Of a DNA stretch of 64,000 nt, positions 31,061-40,637 are shown piece by piece. Origin of the DNA: Azolla caroliniana (lineage: Eukaryota > Polypodiophyta). Under the pieces are notes generated by a model. The model was not told the origin of the DNA. It was given only the letters and a program-made list of their open reading frames with translations, and did no database searches. Both the position numbers and the translations under genes were made by a program. How positions within the stretch are numbered: the first letter of the stretch is position 1; each line of letters starts with the position of its first letter. Location: assembly GCA_043228905.1 (NCBI GenBank), contig JBHGNT010000011.1:4278001-4342000 (forward strand), read 5' to 3'.

Positions 31061-33693
31061 GTGATCGATGAAGACCTTAGAGAAGACCGGACCGTTCTGG
31101 TAGGATCGATGGGAATGTACAAAGTCATCACGAACTTCGGGGAAAGGATCGGGTCGGATCGGACGGCCCACGTGGATACAAAGTACAAGACGGTGGACCG
31201 GAAGGTGAGGCCAATCGCGGCACCCTTGCCGAAGGGCAGCGAGGGGCGGATAAAAGGGGTCACGTCGGACCCAAGTTTACGGAATTCGGCTGGCATAGGG
31301 CACCGGTTCACCGAAATAACGCTACGGGAGCTCAAGGTCGGTGGGGGCGGCTTCCTACTGCCGGCGGAGGAGGACTGGTTTCGGAGAATGCTCGGGAGGC
31401 ACGGGAAGGCTTTCGCATTCTCACCAGAGGAGATCGGGTGCGTAGACCCAACAGTTGTCGAACCGATGGTGATCTTCACGGTACCGCATGTACCGTGGAA
31501 TCTCAAGCCGATTCCGGTGCCAAGAGCTCACATCCCGAAGTTGATGGAGCTCCTAAAGCAAAAGGTGGGGATGGGCATCCTCGAACCATCGAGTGCCCCG
31601 TATTCGAATCGGTGGTTTACAGTGCCACAAGGAGGGACGAACTCAGTGGCTCACATGGTGAACGCGATGAACAAAGTGCTCAGGGATTGTATCCCAGACA
31701 TCACCATGCCATTCTTAGATGACATCCCGATCAAGGGATGCCCGGTGGAGAAAAGGGACGAGGCAATCGGGCCGGACGGATGTCGAATTTCGTGGCGTCC
31801 CACATCGATGACTGCGAGAAGCTGCTGCAGAGACTAGAGCGCGCGAGGCTCACCTTCTCCGAGGAAAAGTCGGCCTTCGGACAGTCGGAGATCTTGGTGG
31901 TCGGACACCTGTGCGAGCCTTATGGTAGGAAACCGTCTTTGGCAAAGGTAGAGGCCATCTCCGCGATGAGGAACGATTGCGGGTCGGTCACGGAGGTCCA
32001 CAGATTCTTGGGGGCATGCGCGTTCTACCACATCTGGATCCCGCACTATGCACATGTCGCGGAACCCCTCTACGGACTATTGAAAAAGGGGCGTAGCTTT
32101 GAGTGGAGGACGGAGCACACGGAGTCGGTTCGCAAACTAAAGGAGGCGCTTACGGCAGTGCCGGCTCTCCGTAAAGCGGTTTACGGCAAGGATGTTCCCA
32201 TCTGCGTAACGGTGGACACCAGCCCGACCGGGATCGGGTGGGTAATCAATCAGGAGGACAAGGGCGACGTACGATTCCCGATCCGGTTCGGGGCGAAGGT
32301 ATTGAGCGAGCGGCAGCGAGGGTACGCCCAAGTTAAGCGCGAACTTTGGGGTGTCGTTTCGGCAGTCAAGGCCGACAAGGATTATCTAATTGGGACGGAG
32401 GTGATTATCGAGACGGACTGCCTGCCAATACTCGGAATGGTTTCTGAATGCGCGACGCCGGACCTAGCAATGCTCCGGTGGATAGCGTACATTAAGTCCC
32501 TGAACCCGGAGATACAGCACATCTCCGGAAAGGACAACGCCATGGCCGACATGCTTTCGAGGGCACGGTTCAACGACGAAGACAGCATGGTTTCGGATGA
32601 CGAAGAAGTCGGCGAGGACTTCTTCGAGTCGGCTAACGTAACGACGAGGAAAGGGAACACTCCGGTGCTTAACGAATTTGACGAAAGCAGGTACGACAGG
32701 GAGTGGCTCCAAATTGGGAGGTTCCTACGGACTATGACGCCGGACGCAGCATGGGCGAGAGAGGAGGCGAGTCGGGTACGGAGGAAGGCGTACCGATTCT
32801 TCCTGCGGGACGGGTGCATATGGAGGCACCCAAAGAAGAGAATCGGCAACCCACTCCGAGTAGTGGCAAAGAAAGAAGAACAGGGGAAACTATTGGCGGC
32901 ATTCCACGAGAGCCCATGGGCCGGACACCGCGGAACGTGGGCCACGTTTGAGAAGCTGAAGGAGAAGTACTGGTGGTCGAGGTTGTACCAGGACGTGCAT
33001 TGGTTCGTAACGACTTGCGAAAGCTGTCAGGTGCACTCCATAGTCCGACACCGGGACGAGCTATACCCGACCTACCCGCCTACGGTCCATTTCAAGTGGA
33101 TGGTGGACTTGGTGACGATGCCGATGGGGGTAGGACAGATGCGATACCTGGTGCTTGCACGGGAAGACTTAACGAACCAGGTGGAAGGCCGTGCACTGCA
33201 AAGCAAGACAACCGCGGCGGTATGCCGGTTCCTGATAGAAGAAGTAGTGTGTCGGTACGGGTGTGTCGGGAGGATCATGGCGGACCGGGGAGAGCTGGAT
33301 GCGCGGGAGGCCGAGGAGCTGTTTGACCGGCTAGGCATCAAACTCTCCCTCACCACGGCGTACAATCCGGAGGCGAACGGAAAGGTGGAACGTGGGCACG
33401 GACCGATTGTAAAGGCGTTGCTGCGTGCATGCGGTGGGCAGGTCGGGAATTGGCCGCGACTCCTTCCTTACGCACTATGGGCGGACCGAACTACGCACAA
33501 TTCGGTGACAGGGTTTATGCCGGCGGAGCTAATGTACAGACAAAAGCTGATCATGCCGGTGGAACGGACGGTTTCTTCGTGGGCGGCGATAGATTGGAAG
33601 GACGAAATGAGCTGGGAGGAGTTGTTGGTGGCGCGGATTCGGCAACTCGAGCGGAGGCCGGAGGATGTGATACAGGCGAAGGAAAAGCTATGA
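31061..33693 (+). pseudogene. pol: Ty3-D RT-RNase H-integrase, with RT deletion and frameshift
   Basis: The frame at 31061-31837 holds TKYKTVDRKVRPIAAPLP and the RT start (KQKVGMGILEPSSAPYSNRWFTVP). It then jumps to GGTNSVAHMVNAMNKVL and PFLDDIPIKGC. About 80 residues of fingers/palm appear missing at about 31626-31632. A frame change near 31800 leads to 31738-33693: thumb, RNase H (VTVDTSPTGIGWVI...ISGKDNAMADMLSRA), integrase zinc domain (HESPWAGHRGTW...CESCQ) and core with Asp in MVDLVTMP, Asp in IMADRGELD and Glu in NGKVERGHG. FLDD replaces YVDD. A stop at 33691 separates the C-terminus. Confidence 0.88.
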
Positions 33694-34041
33694 GCGGCAA
33701 GGGAGCGGAACCAGATCCGGTTCAACTGGACGCACCGGTTGCGACCAAAGAAGATCGAGGAAGGCGACTGGGTCTTGGTATACGACAGCAGCCTCGACAA
33801 TCAGCACAAGGCGGTGCGGAAGTTTGCTAGGAGATGGTTCAGGCCCTACACGGTGACGAGCGCGAACGACAACGGCACATACCACCTCGCGGAACTCGAC
33901 GGGACATGGTTAGCGGTGCCAGTGGCCGGAAAGAGGATCAAAGCGTTCAAAAAGCGGTTCGAAGAGGAGCCGGAGCCTGCGAGCGAGAGCAACAACGACG
34001 ATCAGTTCGGGTCCGGCGGAGAATCGGAGAGCAACGAGTGA
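33694..34041 (+). pseudogene. pol: Ty3-D integrase C-terminal domain
   Basis: It is in frame with the upstream integrase after one stop. It shows RLRPKKIEEGDWVLVYDSS, FARRWFRPYTVT and NGTYHLAELDGTWL, an SH3-like integrase tail of the GPY/F kind, and ends in a Glu/Ser-rich stretch. No chromodomain follows. Confidence 0.8.
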
Positions 34042-34110
34042 GGCCGGGTTTCTTCGATATCTACCCGTCTCTGGCGCATGCCGGTGGATGCGTGGTTTGG
34101 TGGGGGTGGA

Positions 34111-34732
34111 TGTCGTGAAGAAAACCGGCCATAGGCGGAATCGGAGAGAAAGCGCGTAAACCAGCCCTTACAGGGATGGACACGTGACTTGATATTTTGT
34201 ACACGAACCGGTGGATGTAGATACTAATCCGCACGCATTTATTAGAGGGGGATTGTGCATATCCCTGTCAGAGGGACATGGAATAAAGCGAATGGACAAG
34301 GAAAAAAAGGGGGGAGATCGCGCGGGAGAGAGAGGAGGAAGCGTTGCTGCAGAACCAAGGGGGGAGCTCTCTCTCTTCTCCTACAGCCGTCGTTCTTTGC
34401 AGCCGTCGGGAGTTCGCTACCTCTGCTTAGGGGACAGCCCACGTGCTTCCAGCAGAGTCTCTCCTTCCCCCCCTTTGTTTTTGGGAGTCGTGTGACTGTC
34501 GTCGGTGTGCGTGAGTAGGGTTCCCGTGTCGGGTCTGACGCCGCCTTGTCGGTTGTAACCATCGGAGTTTGTAATCTCTTGTCATTGTAATTAAGTGTTA
34601 AAGTTCTATATCTCTCTTTCTCACTTCTACTTGTCGGTGAATCTCTCTCTCTGTCTCTGTCTCTCTCGCTCCTCGGTCCAAGACCCCCGTGGTCCCGCCC
34701 CTTTCTACACGTACGCGCGTAACAACGCGACA
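34111..34732 (+). repeat. Ty3-D 3' LTR
   Basis: It is 622 bp and pairs with 22556-23160. It has extra CTGTCTCTGT units near 34645-34670. The segment 34042-34110 before it is a G-rich 3' untranslated stretch with the GGTGGGGGTGGA polypurine tract. Confidence 0.95.
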
Positions 34733-34998
34733 ACGGGCTTTTGGGTCTTTCTTTAGTATTTCTATCCTATTACGTATCTCTCTCTGGTATAGTATCGCAA
34801 CCCCTCTAGACCCTCTAGTAGTATGTCGACGTGAGGTTTGTCTAAAGACAGATTCCCAACGAAAACCGTCAACTCGTGGCAGTCCTCGATTTGGGCTCTG
34901 ATGTGTTTCTACTAAAAGACTATGTCTGATACCTTCAAAATCTCCTCTAGACGGCCAAGGTGTGTCCAAAGTGCACCGTTACAGTTCCATAAAGTCAT
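34733..34998 (-). pseudogene. LINE-N endonuclease, N-terminal part
   Basis: ATG 34998 opens MTLWNCNGALW, the WN(C/A)NG start of an APE-type endonuclease. It follows the ORF1 stop (35018-35016) by 17 nt. After DIVF the frame stops, and a +1 frame supplies SLLVETHQSPNRGLP, where ETH is the catalytic Glu motif. One base is therefore gained or lost near 34918-34925. The frame then reaches 34733 and continues at 22551 on the other side of Ty3-D. Confidence 0.82.
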
Positions 34999-35015
34999 CC
35001 TAAGTTTATTGTTTG

Positions 35016-35104
35016 TCACATGGGCCACACGCCGTCAATTGGCAGGGCTTCGTACCCCAACATTTTCCTTAATGTTTGCACATCTTCGTCAGGAGATGCC
35101 CCTT
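35016..35104 (-). pseudogene. LINE-N ORF1, C-terminal part
   Basis: It is in frame with 40204 once Ty3-H and one CCTTG copy are ignored. It encodes about 29 residues ending at a TGA at 35018-35016, rich in charged residues (SPDEDVQTLRKMLGYEALP). Confidence 0.75.
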
Positions 35105-35109
35105 CCTTG

Positions 35110-35225
35110 TGTCAGGAGCACTACTAAGACTGAGAAGTATTGTCAGGAACAATACTAAAACAGAGAAAGAATTAGTACTAAAAGATGAGGATTAGTACTA
35201 AGGGAGGTGTAGAACTCTCGAGAGA

Positions 35226-35282
<57 letters not shown>

Positions 35283-35578
35283 GATAACAAAGATATATAT
35301 ATTATGTTAAGGGAATATACAATAGTAGCTAGGAGGCTTAAGACTGGCATTGAACCGATTTGGTTCAAAATAATGCCTTGTGCCTCCTTTTATAGTGTTC
35401 TCAGGAGTACTCCTAAAGTTTCTAGAATGTTCTAGAGAAATCTGGAATATGCATCAATTTTCTATAGTAAAACCTAAATGAAAATAATATTTTTCATATT
35501 ACAACATATAGTCTAATGGTCAAGAGCTCGACCCATGTAACATAAGGTCATGAGTTCAAGTCTTGACATATCATGACA
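35110..35578 (-). repeat. Ty3-H 3' LTR
   Basis: It is 469 bp, with (GA)n at about 35227-35278. A sense-strand TATAAAAGGAGG lies at about 35383-35396. A tRNA-like block lies at about 35503-35572. Confidence 0.94.
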
Positions 35579-35992
35579 CTATCCTCCTTTTAAACGACAA
35601 GTGTCGCGAGTCTTTTTGGATTGAGGACCCGATTTGTCTGGATATTGAAGATGGAAGTCTTCAAGAAGAGCACGAGCACTGGTCACATTCTCTATTGGTT
35701 CCAAAGTACACTCACTGGGACTATATCCTAGCCAATCACCTAAATAGTAGAGCTTGTTGCGAACAATCTTGGAATCAAGGATGGCAGCAACCTCGTACTC
35801 AGGTTCATCTTCAAGCTCAATCGGGGGTGGAGGTTGTTTAATATGACCTGGGATGGTGCTGTTTTGATAGGGTTCAAGGAGAGAACTATGAAACATCAGA
35901 TGTATCTGAAGTTGTGGAGGTAGATCGAGACTAAAAGTGACATCATTAATTTTTCCGATAATACGGAAAGGACCTAATCTCCGGTAATCCAA
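35579..35992 (-). pseudogene. pol: Ty3-H integrase tail and chromodomain
   Basis: The frame starts with RRLGPFRIIGKINDVTFSLDLP, the GPY/F-type tail. It is followed by a chromodomain from EYEVAAILDSKIVRNKLYYL to ENVTSARALLEDFHLQYP (about 35802-35639). In active chromoviruses this module targets integration to marked chromatin. The expected aromatic WKGY / TWEP pattern is WLGY / TLEP here, so one aromatic-cage position is altered. It ends at a stop by the polypurine tract (35579-35592). Confidence 0.92.
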
Positions 35993-36022
35993 CTTCTCCC
36001 ATGGGCGAGTAGTCTTGATGTG

Positions 36023-36580
36023 TCATCGTAGTAGCCACACCCGATCTCCAATGTCAAAACTGGATGGAAGCCGATGACGATCCGCGTAAATCTTATGTGT
36101 TTGTTGAGCTTGTTGTACATGAGTAGATAAATCCGCTTGTATCTTACGTAGCTGCTCCAAACGATCCTCTACACAAGGATTTGTAGGTAACTCTAGGGTT
36201 TCAAATACACACCATCGGGGGTAACAACCTGTGTAAGCATAAAATGGTGTCACCTTTATCGATGAGCGGACAGAGTTATTATACCAGAAGGATCGTTGTA
36301 CTAAATCTAGTGTTTTAGTACTACCAAAATGCCCAGCTGTATATGTGTCGTGACAGTTTTGGACTACTTGAAGGCGACAAGTACCATTAGGAACATACAA
36401 GAGTTTCTTAAAGAATAGTAATCCATCATGACATTCGAATTGTCGATAGTCCATACTTGGTTGTTGCAACTGTGAATAAGATACTCGAGAGGGATCAATT
36501 TGTGCTAGAATGTCTTGAGCGAAAACATCTGTCTTCAAGTCCTCACATATGGTATCGATAACGTGGGAATCCAAGGGCAC
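36023..36580 (-). pseudogene. pol: Ty3-H integrase remnant lacking the catalytic core
   Basis: The zinc-binding N-terminal part ends in CHDTYTAGHFGSTKTLDLVQRSFWY. The frame then goes straight to SSIKVTPFYAYTGCYPR, which in relatives lies after the DDE core. The two parts are fused in frame at about 36280, so roughly 150-200 residues with all three acidic residues are gone. The end has HVQQAQQTHKIYADRHR and FDIGDRVWLLR, normal for the integrase C-terminus. It cannot insert cDNA. Confidence 0.87.
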
Positions 36581-36777
36581 ACCGAAGACCTTTGCTTGCA
36601 GTCGTGCCGGTCCTAAGATTACTTTCTTTTGGTTATCGAAAGTCGGCTCGTCGGGACGCGGTGCTAGATACGAACACCGTGATAATGCATCAGCCTTCCC
36701 TTGTTGCTTCCCTGGACGATATGTAAGTTTGAATTCAAAACGACTGAGGAATTAGGCCGACCGAGCTTGACGTCGAT

Positions 36778-37266
36778 TTAACACACGAGCATTCTGAAAG
36801 TAGGCAAGGTTTTGTGATCACTGAATACGATGACTTGATGAGAAGACCCCTGTAGAAAATGCCTCCATTGCGTAAAAGAGTCCACTATTGCTAATAGCTC
36901 CTTATCATGAATTTCATAGTTCATTTTCGTGGCGTCAAACTTACGTGAATGGAAAGCCACAAGATGTAGCTTTTCATCATTGCCTTGTTGAGACAGAATG
37001 CTACCCAAGGCGAAATCCAACGCGTCTACTTCAATGATGAATGGTTTTTCTAGATCAACATGAGCTAAAATAGGAGCTGATGTAAATGCCTTCTTAAGAC
37101 TCTCAAAAGCAATGTCCGCTTCTTCAGACCAAACGAACGATTTTCCCTTCTTGGTAAGTTGTGTGAGAGGCAGAACAAGCTTTGAGTAATCTTGTATGAA
37201 CTTGCTGTAAAAATTGGCAAAGCCTAAAAAGCATTGCACATCTTGCAACGAACGCGGAGTCTGCAA
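36778..37266 (-). pseudogene. pol: Ty3-H RT thumb and RNase H
   Basis: The frame has LQDVQCFLGFANFYSKFIQDYSKL, LTKKGKSFVWSEEADIAFESLK and EVDALDFALGSILSQ, then NYEIHDKELLAIVDSFTQWRHFLQGS and VIVFSDHKTL. This is the Ty3 RT connection and RNase H. The rest (36581-36777) is frameshifted. RNase H removes the RNA strand during cDNA synthesis. Confidence 0.88.
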
Positions 37267-37444
37267 CTCTACTGCCGTTTTGATCTTAGTTGTTTTCCCT
37301 TCCTAGTAAGTTGTGTGAGAGGCAAAACAAGCTTTGAGTAATCCTATATGAACTTGCGGTAAATATTGGCAAAGCCTAAAAAGCATTGCACATCTCGCAA
37401 CGAATGCGGAGTCTGACACTCTACCACCGTTTTGACCTTAGTTG
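37141..37444. repeat. Tandem duplication, 2 x 152 bp, in Ty3-H pol
   Basis: 37141-37292 and 37293-37444 align end to end with about a dozen differences. The unit length is not a multiple of three, so it breaks the pol frame. Confidence 0.93.
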
Positions 37445-37493
37445 GATCCATGGAGGTGCCTTCCAAGGAAATGACATAGCCCAAAAATTCTAC

Positions 37494-38039
37494 CTAGTTG
37501 CACCCGAAACTACATTTTTCCAGTTTTGCATAAAGACCATGTTCTCGAAGTCGTTTTACTACTAACAGTACATGAGAATCATGCTCTTCTTGGGTCTTCG
37601 AATAAACCAGTAGATCATCCAAATAGATTATCAAAAAATCATCCAATAGATCTTGGAATATATCATTTGCCATGTGTTGGAAGACTGCTGGCGCATTAGT
37701 GAGGCCGAATGGCATGACCGTATACTCGAAGTGCCCATGTTTGGTGCGAAACGCAGTCTTCCATTCATCTCCTAGTTGGATCCATACGAGGTTATACGCT
37801 CCTCGTAAGTCGATCTTTGTGAAGAACCTTGCACCATTGGTCCGTTCTAAAAGACTTGAGATAAGAGGAAGTGCATACCTATTCCTGATGGTGACTTTAT
37901 TCAACCCACAGTAATCTACGACGAGACGAAGTGATCGATCCTTTTTCTTGACGGCTGGAGATTTCGAATGTTCAAGGAAACCATTTGCCAAATTCTCCTC
38001 TATATAGGCTCGAAGGACTTCTAGCTCGGTTGGTGACAA
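37494..38039 (-). pseudogene. pol: Ty3-H reverse transcriptase
   Basis: The frame has the RT fingers and palm: SPTELEVLRAYIEENLANGFLEHSKSP, VVDYCGLNKVTIRNRYALP, FFTKIDLRGAYNLVWI, YTVMPFGLTNAPAVFQ and the active site IIYLDDLLVYS (YLDD). It continues to KLEKCSFGCN, where a stop enters. The order and spacing are those of chromovirus RT. The break lies shortly before the 152-bp duplication. Confidence 0.92.
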
Positions 38040-38264
38040 ATTGTAGATTGGTCCCCATGGTGGCTTTTTTCCCGGTTGTAAATCGATGGAGCAATCATAC
38101 GGTCAATGGTGAGGAAGCATATTAGCTCGTACTTTATCAAACACATCGGCAGAATGACGATACTTCTCTGGAAGTTGAACGGTGGACTCCTCTTTATTGA
38201 TACTGGAGGGGTTTACTGATATTGCGAAGAGAAACATTTCTTCCTTGAGTCCTTCCTCTCGCAA

Positions 38265-38735
38265 CTAATGTAGTGAAATGGTTGGCACAATCTTATGAGT
38301 AGATCCTCGGGTTTGTTGACACCGTATTTCTCTTGTTCTCCAATCTATGGCTAGGTTATGTAATTCGAACCATGGTAATCCCAAAACAATGGGATGTTCT
38401 GGGATACTAATTATATTAAATGATACTACACACGCTAAGTTATCTAGGACAATATTAATGGGTTCTGACTCTTCTATAATATTCCCGGAAGCAATGGGAC
38501 GACCATCAATGACTACTACAGAGGCTGGACATGGGAGTTTCTTTAGGGATATCTGATGAGCTTGGGCAAAATTCCTATTCATGAAGCAAGAGTTGGCTCC
38601 GGAATCTAAGAGTGTTGAGACATGTACTAGAGGAGTACTTTTAGTACTAACCATTACTTGAGCTAAGAACACATTGCTAACTTGCTTAGAGGAAATGGAA
38701 CCACTAATGGGCTGCATAGATCTAGGGTTGTCCAA
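38265..38735 (-). pseudogene. pol: Ty3-H protease region
   Basis: The frame has LLDSGANSCFMNRNFAQ (catalytic DSG), then INIVLDNLACVVSFNIISIPEHPIVLGLPWFELHNLAIDW, the flap and ILGxPW motif of chromovirus aspartic proteases. It would cut the polyprotein. The segment to RT (38040-38264) is out of frame. Upstream (38736-39069) is the degraded Gag C-terminus, with no readable knuckle. Confidence 0.88.
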
Positions 38736-39069
38736 CCAAACGGCTCCTATTTTGGCTGGACTTAATCGTTTAACTCTTCTTCTAGTTGACTAAGGATTTC
38801 AAATATTTTTGAAAGGCTTGGGCTATTAGGACTATCAAACACACCTAGAGGAAAGGCTTTGCTACGATTGAAGCATAGGTGGGCTCCGATCTTGTCCATG
38901 GCATTTGGAATTGTCGTTCCGAACGTCGTTTGAAGAGGCGATTATCGCATCGCACCGCATGACTGATTGCTTCTGTCAATTACTTTGGCTCCTCGGGGAA
39001 AGTTAAGGGTAAATCTCTAACATCATTACGTATGCCAAAATGAAATTTCTCCATTAGTGCCTGGTCATC

Positions 39070-39669
39070 CTAAGGAATATCGGTGGTGAGAAGACGAAAA
39101 TCCGCAGCATAAGCCGAGGTCGACCGCTCACATTGGCGTAATCTTCGGATTTTGTTGATTGTTGTTCTAGCACTATCGGTATCTCCAAAACAGGCTTTAA
39201 ACTCGATAATAAACTCTTCGAAATTATTTAACAAGGGAGAGCTTTTTTCTAACAGGGGGGCGAACCATGCCAAAGTTGTGCCACTAAGTAGAGTTCCTAC
39301 TAGTCCCACTCGTGATGCATCGGTGGGATATCGAGAAGGATGCATTTCAATGACTAATCATACCTGATTAAGGAATCCTCTAAATTGCGATCGCGTTCCA
39401 TCGAATTTCATGGGAAGGCCGATCTTGGGTTCTTTATGAATCCCTTGTGTACTGGGTCCTTGTTGTTGCATCGCTACTAAGGTTGCTTCGAGTTGTTGCA
39501 CGCGTACCACTAGTTCCCCATGTTGTTGCGTTTGCTGCTTTTCTAAGGAGATTTGTTGAAGATCCCCCAACAACCGTTGATTTTCTTGTTCCAAAGCAAG
39601 GAACTTCTCTTTCAAGCATTGCAACTCTGAGAAAACAGATTGATATTCTTGAGCGCTAACAGTGGCCAT
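39070..39669 (-). pseudogene. gag: Ty3-H Gag
   Basis: It starts at ATG 39669. It opens with a coiled-coil-like stretch (residues about 12-60, Leu/Gln/Glu-rich), then KIGLPMKFDGTRSQFRGFLNQV. A stop near 39358 follows, and another frame from about 39345 gives the Gag core (GTTLAWFAPLLEKSSPLLNNFEEFIIEFKACFGD...RQCERSTSAYAADFRLL) up to a stop at 39070. It would form the capsid. Confidence 0.85.
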
Positions 39670-39765
39670 AGTATGAGAGAAAAGAGGAATAAGATATTAG
39701 TATGAAGGGAGGGAGAAGTAAGAGGATAAAGGAAGCGACGGAAGGAGAGGAAAATTGGTTCAAAC

Positions 39766-40203
39766 TGTAAGGAGCAGTACTAAGACAGAGAAGTATTATC
39801 AGGAACAGTACTAAAACAGGGAAGGAATTAGTGCTAAAAGATGAGGATTAGTACTAAGGGAGGTGTAAAACTCTTGAGAGAAGGAGAGAGAGAGAGAGAG
39901 AGAATGAGGATAACAAAAGATATATATTATTTTAAGGGAATATACAATAGTAGCTAGGAGGCTTAAGACTGGCATTGAACCAATTTGGTTCAAAATAATG
40001 CCTTGTGCCTCCTTTTATAGTGTTCTCAGGAGTACTCCTGAAGTTTCTAGAATGTTCCAGAGAAATCTGGAATATACATCAATTTTCTATAGTAAAACCT
40101 AAATGAAAATAATATCCTTCGTATTACAACATATCGTCTAATGGTTAAGAGCTTGATCCATGTAACATAAGGTCATGGGTTCGAGTCTTGCCATATCATG
40201 ACA
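39766..40203 (-). repeat. Ty3-H 5' LTR
   Basis: It is 438 bp and pairs with 35110-35578. A shorter (GA)n lies at about 39884-39902. The tRNA-like block at 40130-40199 is better preserved than in the 3' LTR. Confidence 0.94.
40130..40199 (+). other. tRNA-like block (A and B box) at the Ty3-H LTR edge
   Basis: On the plus strand, antisense to the element, TAATGGTTAAGAGCTTG (about 40139-40155) resembles a tRNA D-arm/A box. GGTTCGAGTCT (40178-40188) matches the B box GGTTCGANNC. Spacing is close to that of a tRNA or tRNA-derived SINE head. I see no paired acceptor stem, so it is not called a tRNA gene. Confidence 0.5.
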
Positions 40204-40637
40204 CCTTGAGCCCAATAACTTGTACATTTAGGCGTCGAGCTTGACACATTTTTTCTTCCTCAAGGGTAGTGTTTACAATATTTTCATCCTTTAGTTCCTT
40301 TTTAATATTACATTTTACTACATCAACCCACCCAGTTTTTGCTAAGTCCATATCGCTTTTAACCTCTTCCTTAGCCTTTTTTATCTCGTCCTTAATATCC
40401 TCTAGGAAAGATATTTCCCCATCTTCCCTAGATGTCTCAAGATCCTTAACTTGTTTCTGAAGGTTCGTGTTGTCTACTTTAAGTTTCGTTATTTCAGCAA
40501 TAAGCACTTCTTTTTCTTCCTTATCTTTTTGTTTTTCAACTTCAATCTCTTTCGCCCATTTTTCTAGTTTAACTAAAAAATTCTTCCTTACTTATAATTT
40601 CTTCATGTGTTTCCTTATGGTTTCGTCTGGAAGTCAT
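40204..40637 (-). pseudogene. LINE-N ORF1, N-terminal part
   Basis: ATG 40637-40635 opens MTSRRNHKETHEEIISKEE. A T-run at about 40578-40583 carries a 1-nt shift into the frame 40507-40204. Together they give a Lys/Glu-rich coiled coil (VDNTNLQKQVKDLETS, KKAKEEVKSDMDLAK) and end in CQARRLNVQVIGL, reminiscent of the RRLN(V/I)xxxG(L/I) segment of LINE ORF1 RNA-binding domains. Ty3-H interrupts at 40203; the end is at 35016-35104. LINE-X shares the same start. Confidence 0.8.

Larger units (their letters stand above)
22556..34732 (+). mobile_element. Ty3-D: LTR retrotransposon of an unusual Ty3 lineage, carrying Copia-E
   Basis: The LTRs are 22556-23160 and 34111-34732 (TGTCG...GACA). The target duplication is ACGG (22552-22555 and 34733-34736), or AACGG if the last A is shared. 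Order is Gag, zinc knuckle, protease, RT, RNase H, integrase, which is Ty3 order. Without Copia-E it is about 6.7 kb. The RT has a large deletion, and there are stops and frameshifts. The two LTRs show clearly more differences than those of Copia-E, consistent with D being older. Confidence 0.96.
35110..40203 (-). mobile_element. Ty3-H: chromovirus (Ty3 with chromodomain) inserted in LINE-N ORF1
   Basis: The LTRs are 39766-40203 (5') and 35110-35578 (3'). The perfect target duplication is CCTTG (35105-35109 and 40204-40208). Order is Gag, protease, RT, RNase H, integrase remnant, chromodomain. The integrase core is deleted and pol carries a 152-bp tandem duplication, so it is non-autonomous. 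I could not recognise an initiator-Met primer site next to the 5' LTR. Confidence 0.95.

Noticed and set aside
40130-40199. A functional tRNA gene
   Set aside because: The A and B boxes are tRNA-like, but no acceptor stem or anticodon arm can be paired by eye; kept only as a tRNA-like block.
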